13,848 bases of DNA from the NCBI GenBank assembly GCA_021793135.1, contig JAJYTI010000040.1, positions 1 through 13,848 on the forward strand, written 5' to 3'. Positions within the stretch are counted from its first letter, which is position 1; every line of letters begins with the position of its first letter. The notes below the pieces were generated by a model. It was not told the origin of the DNA and did no database searches. It worked only from the letters and a program-made list of their open reading frames with translations. The translations under genes were made by a program, and so were the position numbers. Origin of the DNA: Bacteroidota bacterium. Lineage in GTDB: Bacteria > Bacteroidota > Bacteroidia > Flavobacteriales > Flavobacteriaceae. Shown here in pieces: positions 7,901 to 13,848 of this stretch.

Positions 7901-8237
7901 TCAAGAATACTTGAAGTATTACAGTTCTATGGAATTTGAAGATAAGGCTAGAAATGCAGAAGAAGTATTTAGTAAGTATGGTCAATATTACAACTTGATG
8001 CGATTGTTAAACTTCTTTGATCCTGAATTAGCTATACAAGAATATGAAATATTCAACCACCATTTAGACTTACTTCCTGAGTTCTTTGACGAAGATGATA
8101 AATATTATGGCGAGGAAATCAATAGCGAATCACTTCCACAAGATTTATTAGACGAGTTAGAACAAATACAACAGGAAGCTCTAATGGAAGCTACAGAAGC
8201 TTCTAAATCAGGAATAGACACTATGGCTATTCAGTAA
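4905..8237 (+). CDS. Large membrane glycosyltransferase, GT117/DUF2723 family (TMEM260-like)
   Basis: This 1110-residue integral membrane protein belongs to the DUF2723 family, now placed with GT-C-type glycosyltransferases (GT117; the human relative TMEM260 is a protein O-mannosyltransferase). The N-terminal half has many membrane segments and the family's conserved blocks: FWDPGEF (36-41, with acidic D37 and E40 in the first external loop, as in GT-C active sites), GHPPGAPLF (51-59), FWFNAVEAEVYAMSS (138-152) and FGVHFMSL (189-196). A soluble insert (about 313-540) is followed by more membrane segments (545-650, with ESPFEPRERDYA at 589-600). A large extracytoplasmic domain carries GDNDTFPLWY (685-694). 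Residues about 925-1055 are helical and TPR-like. The probable donor is a polyprenyl-linked sugar; the acceptor is unknown. The next gene, a CE4 deacetylase, starts one base after the stop, indicating a two-gene operon. Confidence 0.88.
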   Translation: MKAFNFKKWNLITGWIIFGISLLTYWLTVEPTASFWDPGEFITTSSNLEIGHPPGAPLFQLIGAVFSIFALKSTQIALMVNLTSVFSSAFTIAFMYWSLSILLENILVRQQKDTTYNRIAVIGASAIGALSFTYTDSFWFNAVEAEVYAMSSLFISILLYAGLRWEREMFTAHGHRWFLLISFLVGLSFGVHFMSLLTIPAIGMIYFFKHTQKVTWVNFIVANIVTAAILLFVFLFLLPQTMTFFGSAEIFFTNSLGMPFNSGTIIAALILIAAFYFGLRYTRQKSYVHLNTMLLGVLFIFLGFSSWIMLPIRANAGTVINENDPNNARELLAYYNREQYPETKLLYGPHFTEKYVGLDPVTPYVDGKPNYEKDEVNKKYIIVNDWKKSDQNTEDSQKGFLPRMWNSDKAVNYLMFTGGLDFKLRPEYLGEPELAELVKQLRSDHLLGELSPEAYDKIFKDYGEYLQIEKPSFAQNMKYMFDYQFGYMYMRYLMWNFTGRQNDIQGRLTNTNGNWISGIDFIDSWRLGSQEYLPTDLKENKGRNTYFFLPLILGIIGAIYHSARNPRSFWVLLALFLYTGIALKIYLNESPFEPRERDYALVGSFYVYAMWIGFGVYSLYHFAMRYISPKIAIPAVSLVCLLASPILLASQNWDDHDRSNKYTATAMAKQYLDSCKEQGIIFTIGDNDTFPLWYAQGVEGYRQDVRVVNTSLFQTDWYIDDMKKKAYDSEPIPSQFEHHQYVDGTRDFIIYQQTRIDTLDIKQFMNFISEESDRAKIEYQKGKKINFFPAKTIRIPVNKENVLKSGIVSEEDAHLIEPYIYLNITSNVIYKGHILMLDLLANNDWERPIHFSGGSSDDKDYLWLKDYLQLDGLTYTLVPIKTKIDQNNPFDMGRIHWPSMYENVMNWEWGNIGTDKIYHDPETRRNGITYRLNLIRLAETLYHNKEYEKTEEILDLAMEKTPIDKIGFISTIEPYIQFYYLVDADDKARDLYKQTSKYYQEYLKYYSSMEFEDKARNAEEVFSKYGQYYNLMRLLNFFDPELAIQEYEIFNHHLDLLPEFFDEDDKYYGEEINSESLPQDLLDELEQIQQEALMEATEASKSGIDTMAIQ

Positions 8238-8238
8238 G

Positions 8239-8877
8239 ATGACTTTACCAATTCCTATAAGAACTCCCCGATGGATTACTCGGTTTTATCCGAATTATCT
8301 TTGGGGAGTTCCTCATTCTAAGGCTATCTACCTCACTTTTGACGATGGCCCTACACCAGAAACCACTCCCCAAATATTAGCTTTATTAAAAGCATATCAA
8401 GCGAAGGCTACTTTCTTTTGTGTTGGTAATAATGTTGATAAGCATCCTACTATTTTTAAACAAATAGTAGAGGAAGGGCATAGTTGGGGTAATCATACGT
8501 ATCATCACAATGATATAAAAAAAGAATCTATATTGGATTACAAGAAAAGCATTGAGAAAAGTAAAAATAGAATGCTTTTTCATTCCAATCAAGACACTAT
8601 GCTTTTTCGTCCTCCGCAAGGCAGAATAAACAAAAAATACAAAGAGATATTAGGAATAGATCATAAGGTAGTATTTTGGTCTTTACTCAGCATGGATCAT
8701 AAAGCAACGACTACTACGGAAGTATGCATTAGAAATTTGATGAAAGCTAAAAGAGGTGATATTATCGTATTACATGACAACATCAGAACAAAAGAAACCA
8801 CTTTAAAAAGCCTAGAGGCATTCTTAAAGTGGGCTACTAAAAATAAAATTCCGTTGTTAGGTCTTCCTATGCAGTGA
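8239..8877 (+). CDS. Polysaccharide deacetylase family protein (NodB domain, CE4)
   Basis: This is a predicted metal-dependent N- or O-deacetylase of 212 residues, almost entirely a NodB domain. The CE4 motifs are complete: TFDDGP (33-38; D35 catalytic base, D36 metal ligand), HTYHH (86-90; H86 and H90 metal ligands), RPPQG (124-128), the FWSLLSMDH region (146-154) and VLHD (177-180, H179). There is no recognisable signal peptide: the protein starts MTLPIPIRTPRWITRFYPN and reaches the catalytic domain by residue 28. That is unusual for enzymes acting on secreted or wall polysaccharide. The ATG lies one base after the GT117 stop codon, so translation is probably coupled. Peptidoglycan, an exopolysaccharide, or a glycan made by its neighbour are all possible substrates. 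Its 3' end overlaps the oppositely oriented thioredoxin-like gene by 11 bp. Confidence 0.93.
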   Translation: MTLPIPIRTPRWITRFYPNYLWGVPHSKAIYLTFDDGPTPETTPQILALLKAYQAKATFFCVGNNVDKHPTIFKQIVEEGHSWGNHTYHHNDIKKESILDYKKSIEKSKNRMLFHSNQDTMLFRPPQGRINKKYKEILGIDHKVVFWSLLSMDHKATTTTEVCIRNLMKAKRGDIIVLHDNIRTKETTLKSLEAFLKWATKNKIPLLGLPMQ

Positions 8878-9166
8878 AATTTTCCAAAGCGCTTTTCAAG
8901 GAACCAAAAGTTTGGCCACCTTGCCCACGCCATAGCATCTCTGCATTTTTATATATCATAAAGTCTGGCAAACTAGCTACTTGCAAGGCACGAACTATTT
9001 CGCGATTTGCGTTTACATTAATCTCTACCACACGTGCTTTATTTCCAAAGTGATTTGCTACTTCTTTCACTACTTGATGCATTCGCTGACAAGTAGTATT
9101 CTCCTCTACATAAAAATGCAGAAGTACTGGTACATTTCCACTTATTAAGTCTCCAAACTTTGACAT
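8867..9166 (-). CDS. Thioredoxin-fold protein lacking the CxxC pair
   Basis: This small cytoplasmic protein of 99 residues has thioredoxin architecture. VPVLLHFYVEENTTCQRM (12-29) aligns with the VDFWAEWCGPCKM region of thioredoxin, VVEINVNANREIVRALQV (46-63) with the following beta-alpha segment, and SLPDFMIYKNAEML (65-78) with the cis-proline strand (P67). The active site reads ENTTC instead of WCGPC, so the nucleophilic first cysteine is asparagine (N23) and only the second (C26) remains. It therefore cannot act as a normal dithiol oxidoreductase; a monothiol, chaperone-like or binding role is possible. Its own -7 box lies in the 43-bp gap after the metallophosphoesterase gene, so it may be expressed separately. 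The gene tail overlaps the CE4 gene convergently by 11 bp. Confidence 0.85.
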   Translation of the reverse strand: MSKFGDLISGNVPVLLHFYVEENTTCQRMHQVVKEVANHFGNKARVVEINVNANREIVRALQVASLPDFMIYKNAEMLWRGQGGQTFGSLKSALENFTA

Positions 9167-9187
9167 AAAAATTACTTTATATTAAAA

Positions 9188-9195
9188 CAAATATA
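9188..9195 (-). promoter_or_regulatory. Putative promoter -7 box for the thioredoxin-like gene
   Basis: The minus strand reads TATATTTG, a full match to TAnnTTTG, 21 bp before the ATG at 9166 and inside the short gap after the upstream gene's stop codon. No -33 TTTG is present at 19-bp spacing. The predicted leader is about 16 nt. Confidence 0.55.
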
Positions 9196-9209
9196 CAATT
9201 TCCTAAACA

Positions 9210-10442
9210 TCAGGAGTTATCTTGTCTTTTCTTTTTTAACTTTATTACTGTTACTTCTGGCCAAACACCAAATCTTCCAGGGTATCCTAAAAATCCTAGT
9301 CCACGATTTACATTTAAGTAGCGTTTATTTTCTCTATACAATCCCGCCCAGTGTTCATAACGAAATTGACTAGGAGACCAACGAACAAAACCTGGTATTT
9401 CAATACCATATTGCATGCCGTGTGTATGCCCCGAAAGAGTTATATGATAAGTTATAGGATTATCTCTTACATGACTCTCCCAATGCGTAGGGTCATGACT
9501 CATTAGAATTTTAAAATCGGAATCTTTAACTCCTCTACTTGCCTTATCTAAATCCCCTGCTTTTTTAAAATTACCATTTCCCCAATTCTCCACGCCTACT
9601 AGCGCAATACGCTGATTATCTTTTTCTAACCATACATGTTCGTTATTTAAAAGCTTCCATCCCATTTCGGCTTGGATTCTTTTTAATTTATTAAGATTCT
9701 CCTCTTTTTCGTATTGATCTACCCAGTGTTTATGATAATCTCCATAATCATGATTACCTAATACGGAATATACACCATCTTTAGCTTTGAGAGTAGACAA
9801 AGTATCTTTCCAACGACTTAATTCATCTGCTACATCATTTACTAAATCTCCTGTAAACAATATAACATCGCTTTCTTGTTGATTTACTAAGTCTATTGCA
9901 TAATTAAATTCCTCTTCATTATCCCAGCTTCCCACATGCAAATCACTAAATTGTGTAAGAGTATATCCATCGAACGCTTCTGGCAAATCGTCAAACTCCA
10001 GCTCATATTTAAGCACTTTAAAGTTATAACGTCCACGGATCATACCATAGATCATTGTGGAGAAAGGCAATGCTGCCAATCCTAATGCCATAGTAGCAAC
10101 AAACCTTCTTCTAGATGGCATAAAAGTTTCTGTTGGGGTACCAGAAATTTTCTTGAAAACAGCAACACCAATACGATAACCATCTTCGGCTAACATTCCT
10201 AGTGAAAGTACTATTTTCGTCATCATAACCGTGAGTACTATCCCATAGAGTATAAACCTACTCGGTCGCTTATATATAGGTTCGGTCACATATATCAAAT
10301 CATACATCACCGCTATTATCAAAATTAAACTTACTGCTATATATAAATAAGCCGTAAAAGAGCTTTTAGATAAGGTGCGAAATGCTTGATATGCGTAAAA
10401 ATCAATAAATAAATATAATAGAATTATTAATACCCAGCGCAT
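9210..10442 (-). CDS. Membrane-anchored metallophosphoesterase (calcineurin-like, YkuE/YaeI type)
   Basis: This is a dimetal phosphoesterase of 410 residues. The N-terminal part has about four hydrophobic segments (2-19, 32-50, 62-82, 114-133), the last preceded by SRRR (110-113), a twin-arginine-like cluster. The catalytic domain (about 145-400) has the full set of metal and catalytic motifs: SDLHVG (166-171), FTGDLVND (196-203), GNHD (229-232), SHDPTHW (315-321) and GHTHG (338-342). Relatives such as B. subtilis YkuE and E. coli YaeI/LpxH-like enzymes act on membrane or envelope phosphoesters; the substrate here is not determined. Which side of the membrane carries the domain is unclear, since the hydrophobic segments and charges give conflicting topologies. 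It is upstream of, and co-directional with, the thioredoxin-like gene. A weak -7-like TATTTTCG lies about 20 bp before the ATG. Confidence 0.92.
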   Translation of the reverse strand: MRWVLIILLYLFIDFYAYQAFRTLSKSSFTAYLYIAVSLILIIAVMYDLIYVTEPIYKRPSRFILYGIVLTVMMTKIVLSLGMLAEDGYRIGVAVFKKISGTPTETFMPSRRRFVATMALGLAALPFSTMIYGMIRGRYNFKVLKYELEFDDLPEAFDGYTLTQFSDLHVGSWDNEEEFNYAIDLVNQQESDVILFTGDLVNDVADELSRWKDTLSTLKAKDGVYSVLGNHDYGDYHKHWVDQYEKEENLNKLKRIQAEMGWKLLNNEHVWLEKDNQRIALVGVENWGNGNFKKAGDLDKASRGVKDSDFKILMSHDPTHWESHVRDNPITYHITLSGHTHGMQYGIEIPGFVRWSPSQFRYEHWAGLYRENKRYLNVNRGLGFLGYPGRFGVWPEVTVIKLKKKRQDNS

Positions 10443-10745
10443 TTTCGTGTAGTTAGATAGCGAAAATACACACTTTTGAGCAACCTACATTAAAATTGGT
10501 TTTTTTAACTAGATTTAAACAAGAATGTTATCAGAATTAACGAAACCATAAGTCAACGCATTATAAAACGTAAGACACATCATGCAATATTCAAAACATA
10601 ATTCTAAGTAAGATGCATCTATTACATAGGCAGATTATAAAGTATTCTTATCGTTATACAAAAGCCATTCGGCTGATTATTTGTAAATTTGGGATTCCTG
10701 TAAAATTACAGACTATCATTAATTTAAAAATTACACCAATAACTA
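10443..10745. other. Divergent intergenic region between the metallophosphoesterase gene and polA
   Basis: This holds the upstream regions of both divergent genes. The only convincing element is the polA -7 box near 10684. A 10-bp perfect palindrome AGATGCATCT (10611-10620) and a small AGCC/GGCT stem (10663-10674) are visible but may be chance. No ORF or RNA gene is supported. Confidence 0.5.
10684..10691 (+). promoter_or_regulatory. Putative promoter -7 box for polA
   Basis: TAAATTTG matches the TAnnTTTG consensus on the plus strand, 54 bp before the polA ATG. No TTTG is seen 19 bp upstream, so the -33 element is weak or absent. The predicted leader is about 50 nt. Confidence 0.45.
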
Positions 10746-13571
10746 ATGGATAAAAAACCAAGGCTATTTCTACTCGATGCTTATGCATTAATTTTTAGAG
10801 GTTATTATGCGTTTATACGAAATCCTCAGATAAACTCTAAAGGACAGAACACTTCGGCTATTATGGGATTTGTCAATACATTATTTGATATTATTCGTCG
10901 AGAACGACCAAATCACCTTGCCGTATGTTTTGATAAAGATGGTAGTGCCGAACGTACAGAAATGTATGCAGAGTATAAGGCCAATCGTGATAAAACTCCT
11001 CAGGATATTATCGATAGCATTCCATACATAAAAGACATTCTAAAAGCAATGCATATTCCATGCATCGAATTACCTGGTGTAGAAGCAGATGATATTATTG
11101 GAACATTAGCCAAGAAAGCGGAGAAAGAAAACTATCAAGTTTTCATGGTAACTTCGGATAAGGACTTTGCACAATTAGTTTCAGAAAATATATTTATGTA
11201 TCGTCCAGCTAGAATGGGAAATGCTATAGAAATATGGGGAATCCCAGAAGTTCAAGATCGGTTTGGAGTAGAAGACCCATTACAAGTAATAGATTACTTA
11301 GGTATGATGGGAGATGCGAGTGATAATATTCCAGGACTTCCAGGAGTTGGAAAAAAAACGGCTCAAAAATTTCTTGCTAAATATGGTACAATGGAAAACC
11401 TTCTTGCCAATACCGATGAGTTAAAAGGCAAGATGAAAGAACGCATAATAGAGAATGCAGAGCAAGGCTTACTTTCTAAAAAACTCGCTACTATTTTGAC
11501 CGATTATCCTATTGAGTTTGATGACGAACGATTCAAACTAGAGATGCCAGATGCGCAAAAAGTACAAGAAATATTCGAGGAGTTAGAATTTAGAAGACTA
11601 CGCGAGCAGTTCCTACGACTTTTTAATGCAGAGGAAGCAGCAGCGCCAGCTAGCGCCGCAGTAAAATCTACACCAACAGCGATGAAAGTAGCTGGTAGTG
11701 GTCAGTTTTCTCTATTCGATAATAATGAAGAGGCATCGGCAGAAGCATATAGTAGCAGACAAAATCTAAATACCAAAAACCACTTCTACCAACTAGTACA
11801 ACCAGGATTAGGTACAATCCTATTTTTTGAGAAGCTTTTACAGCAAAAGGAAGTAAGTTTTGATTTAGAAACAGACTCTCTAGATACCAGAACCGCCAAT
11901 ATATTGGGCATTGCATTCTCCTGGGAAAGCGGGAAAGGATATTACTTACCGATAACCAAGGAGCTTTTAGATATTGAAGAATTCCGCGAAGCTTTACAGA
12001 GATTTTTAAATGACGAAAATATTTTAAAAGTTGGTCAGAATTTAAAATTCGATATAAAAGTATTATCACACCACGGATTTACCATTTCAGGAAAACTGTT
12101 TGACACCATGCTGGCACACTATCTTATCAATCCAGATATGCGTCATAATTTAGATGTACTTTCTGAAACTTACCTAAATTACACTCCACAACCTATAGAA
12201 GAGTTAATTGGTAAGAAAGGAAAAAAACAAGGCTCTATGACAGATGTGCCATTGGAGTTACAAAAAGAATATGCAGCGGAAGATGCAGATCTTACTTGGC
12301 AATTAAAAGAATACTTTGAAAAAGAGCTTACAGAGAATAATGCTTTAAAGCTATTTAATGAAGTCGAGGTACCCTTAATGGCAGTACTAGCCGATATGGA
12401 AATCGAAGGAATTAATCTAGATGCTGATTACCTAAATGAATTGGCAAAAGGTATTGATGCCGACTTACTAAATCTAGAAAAAGAGATATACGAATTAGCA
12501 GGTGAAGAATTTAATATCGCTTCACCAAAACAATTAGGGGATATTCTTTTTGGAAAAATGGAATTGGTAAAAAAACCAAAGAAAACCAAAACCGGTCAAT
12601 ATTCTACAGGAGAAGATATTTTAGCCCCTTTAGCCAAAGACCATAAAATCGTTGCCAATGTATTAGAATATCGTGGACTTGCTAAACTAAAAAGCACTTA
12701 TGTAGATGCTTTACCAAAGCAAGTTGCAGAAGATTCCAAACGTATTCACACAGAATATATGCAAACGGTTGCAGCTACAGGGAGATTAAGCAGCACTAAT
12801 CCGAATATGCAAAACATTCCTATCCGTACCGAACGAGGAAGATTGGTTAGAAAAGCATTTATCCCAAGAGATGAGGATTACATACTACTTGCGGCGGACT
12901 ACTCACAGATTGAGCTTCGAGTGATTGCATCATTGAGTGAAGAAACTAACATGATTGAAGCTTTCCGTCGCGGAGAGGATATTCACGCTTCCACTGCATC
13001 GAAAGTATTTAAAGTTCCATTAGAAGAGGTAACTCGTCAACAACGTGATCATGCAAAAACAGTGAATTTCGGAATTATTTATGGGGTATCGGCTTTTGGG
13101 TTGAGTAACCAAACCGACTTATCAAGAACCGAAGCGAAAGAATTAATCGACACATACTATGAAACCTACCCCAAACTACGTGATTATGTAAATCAACAAG
13201 TAGCTTTCGCAAGAGAACATGGTTGGGTAGAAACCGTATTAAAACGTCGTAGATACTTAGATGGAATCAATGGAAGAAATGCTATTGTAAGAGGTATGGC
13301 AGAACGAAATGCCGTAAATGCTCCAATACAAGGAAGCGCTGCAGATATTATTAAAATTGCCATGATTCGAATTCATGAACAGTTAAAAGAAAGAAAACTT
13401 AAGACTAAAATGCTACTGCAAGTGCATGACGAATTGGTATTCGACGTGTACAAACCTGAATTAGAAGAGGTAAAAGAACTTATCACGAATGCCATGGAAA
13501 ATGCCTACAAACTACATGTACCATTAAAAGTAGATGTTGGCATTGGCAACAACTGGCTGGAAGCACATTAA
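10746..13571 (+). CDS. polA: DNA polymerase I
   Basis: This is a complete three-domain Pol I of 941 residues, for Okazaki-fragment processing and repair synthesis. The 5'-3' nuclease domain (about 1-290) has the acidic centres around FDKDGSAERTEMYAEYKANR (62-81), GVEADD (111-116), TSDKD (136-140) and GDASDNIPGLPGVGKKTA (189-206). The 3'-5' proofreading domain is active by motif: FDLETDS (372-378), NLKFD (432-436) and YAAED (509-513). The polymerase domain has motif A DYSQIELR (718-725), the O-helix motif B RDHAKTVNFGIIYG (767-780, with F775 at the ribose/ddNTP-sensing position) and motif C VHDELVF (893-899). An alanine/serine-rich linker (about 293-345) carries QFSLF (320-324), which resembles a sliding-clamp-binding peptide. 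The gene is monocistronic, with its own promoter and a terminator just downstream. Confidence 0.98.
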   Translation: MDKKPRLFLLDAYALIFRGYYAFIRNPQINSKGQNTSAIMGFVNTLFDIIRRERPNHLAVCFDKDGSAERTEMYAEYKANRDKTPQDIIDSIPYIKDILKAMHIPCIELPGVEADDIIGTLAKKAEKENYQVFMVTSDKDFAQLVSENIFMYRPARMGNAIEIWGIPEVQDRFGVEDPLQVIDYLGMMGDASDNIPGLPGVGKKTAQKFLAKYGTMENLLANTDELKGKMKERIIENAEQGLLSKKLATILTDYPIEFDDERFKLEMPDAQKVQEIFEELEFRRLREQFLRLFNAEEAAAPASAAVKSTPTAMKVAGSGQFSLFDNNEEASAEAYSSRQNLNTKNHFYQLVQPGLGTILFFEKLLQQKEVSFDLETDSLDTRTANILGIAFSWESGKGYYLPITKELLDIEEFREALQRFLNDENILKVGQNLKFDIKVLSHHGFTISGKLFDTMLAHYLINPDMRHNLDVLSETYLNYTPQPIEELIGKKGKKQGSMTDVPLELQKEYAAEDADLTWQLKEYFEKELTENNALKLFNEVEVPLMAVLADMEIEGINLDADYLNELAKGIDADLLNLEKEIYELAGEEFNIASPKQLGDILFGKMELVKKPKKTKTGQYSTGEDILAPLAKDHKIVANVLEYRGLAKLKSTYVDALPKQVAEDSKRIHTEYMQTVAATGRLSSTNPNMQNIPIRTERGRLVRKAFIPRDEDYILLAADYSQIELRVIASLSEETNMIEAFRRGEDIHASTASKVFKVPLEEVTRQQRDHAKTVNFGIIYGVSAFGLSNQTDLSRTEAKELIDTYYETYPKLRDYVNQQVAFAREHGWVETVLKRRRYLDGINGRNAIVRGMAERNAVNAPIQGSAADIIKIAMIRIHEQLKERKLKTKMLLQVHDELVFDVYKPELEEVKELITNAMENAYKLHVPLKVDVGIGNNWLEAH

Positions 13572-13592
13572 TTTCACATTGATTATAAACAG

Positions 13593-13626
13593 AAAAGCCG
13601 TTGGAATCCAACGGCTTTTTGTTTTA
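13593..13626. terminator. Intrinsic terminator of polA, possibly bidirectional
   Basis: A perfect 12-bp stem (13593-13604 with 13608-13619, core GCCGTTGG/CCAACGGC) closes on loop AAT and runs into a T tract. It begins 22 bp after the polA stop codon. The A-rich left arm gives a shorter T run on the minus strand, so it may also stop the converging dehydrogenase transcript. Confidence 0.92.
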
Positions 13627-13667
13627 TATCTATTTTGTGATAACGAGATATTTCACATATGGGTCTA

Positions 13668-13702
13668 GATTCTTCGCTTCACTACGTTTCACTCTGAATG
13701 AC
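13668..13702. repeat. Candidate interspersed repeat (REP-like intergenic element)
   Basis: This 35-bp sequence starts GATTCTTCGCTTCAC and ends CTCTGAATGAC. It resembles the family of short intergenic repeats of the form GTCATTCTGAG...GCGAAGAATC that recur in many Bacteroidota and other genomes. Inside it, CGCTTCACTA and CGTTTCACTC form a diverged 10-bp direct repeat. It sits 7 bp past the stop codon of the leftward dehydrogenase gene. Only one copy is in this window, so the repeat call rests on recognition of the pattern. Confidence 0.5.
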
Positions 13703-13709
13703 AATATTT

Positions 13710-13848
13710 CTACGCAATCACATTTAGTTCCTCCCCTTTTTGGTAAGCCTCAATATTCTTCGCTACTAAATCAATCAACACTTCTCTAACTTCCGTAAAA
13801 GACCATGCGATATGTGGAGTAATAACACAGTTTTCTAGACCAATTAAT
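13710..13848 (-). CDS. D-2-hydroxyacid dehydrogenase, C-terminal 45 residues (5' part cut by window)
   Basis: The minus-strand frame entering from the right edge is open for 45 codons and ends at TAG (13712-13710). It reads LIGLENCVITPHIAWS and continues through FTEVREVLIDLVAKNIEAY to an ELNVIA end. This is the characteristic C-terminus of NAD-dependent D-2-hydroxyacid dehydrogenases: the TPHIAW segment holds the catalytic histidine, and the helix after it ends in a G-E-x-x-N-V tail. Hydroxypyruvate reductase/glycerate dehydrogenase is the commonest member with this kind of ending in this phylum, but substrate cannot be assigned from so short a piece. It converges on polA, with the terminator and the repeat-like element between them. 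Confidence 0.88.
   Translation of the reverse strand, partial: LIGLENCVITPHIAWSFTEVREVLIDLVAKNIEAYQKGEELNVIA

Noticed and set aside
9210..10442. Tat signal in the metallophosphoesterase (SRRR before a hydrophobic segment)
   Set aside because: The cluster is internal (about residue 110) after three other hydrophobic segments, so it is not a normal N-terminal Tat signal; it more likely marks a membrane boundary.
11668..12069. 133-codon minus-strand frame inside polA
   Set aside because: It is antisense to the polA linker and proofreading domain, whose motifs are intact; no independent support.
13636..13659. TGTGA...TCACA half-sites resembling a CRP site
   Set aside because: The spacing is 12 bp rather than 6, and it lies between converging gene ends, not in a promoter.
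13601..13789. 62-codon plus-strand reading frame after polA
   Set aside because: It begins inside the polA terminator stem, runs through the repeat-like element and lies antisense to the dehydrogenase C-terminus.

Overview
The window reads as ordinary chromosome from an AT-rich member of the Bacteroidota, most likely a flavobacterium. Three things point there. Several gene starts are preceded by the Bacteroidota -7 promoter box TAnnTTTG. Purine-rich Shine-Dalgarno sites are mostly missing. The protein types (a very long DUF2723/GT117-type membrane glycosyltransferase, RimP and NusA sequence variants, and a Pol I with an active proofreading domain) also fit that phylum. No phage, transposase, integrase, CRISPR array or toxin/defence cassette is visible.

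Layout. Positions 1-3378 are read leftward: the 5' part of nusA (cut by the window edge) behind rimP, with a terminator-like hairpin in the rimP leader; then a single GAF-domain protein of the free-methionine-sulfoxide-reductase type; then a divergent CLC-family anion transporter. A divergent promoter region (3379-3622) leads into a rightward two-domain universal stress protein. It is followed by a strong hairpin terminator shared tail-to-tail with a leftward tRNA-Gln(UUG), which has the best promoter in the window. Rightward again, 4905-8877 is a two-gene unit: a 1110-residue GT117/DUF2723 membrane glycosyltransferase and, one base later, a polysaccharide deacetylase (CE4). This runs tail-to-tail, with an 11-bp overlap, into a leftward thioredoxin-fold protein and a membrane-anchored metallophosphoesterase. 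polA (10746-13571) is rightward and ends at a clear terminator. The last 139 bp hold the C-terminus of a leftward D-2-hydroxyacid dehydrogenase, with a repeat-like sequence just after its stop codon.

How the genes fit together. rimP-nusA is the head of the classical ribosome-maturation/transcription-elongation operon, and infB would be expected beyond the left edge. The GT117 + CE4 pair suggests coupled transfer and trimming of an envelope or protein-linked glycan, but the substrate cannot be read from sequence. The other genes look like independent housekeeping units.

I did not find a clear new biological system. The points most worth a second look are: the GT117-deacetylase pair; a CLC protein whose usual selectivity serine aligns with lysine and whose internal proton glutamate aligns with valine; the rimP leader hairpin; a thioredoxin-like protein lacking the nucleophilic cysteine; a sliding-clamp-like motif in the Pol I linker; and the repeat-like sequence near the right end.
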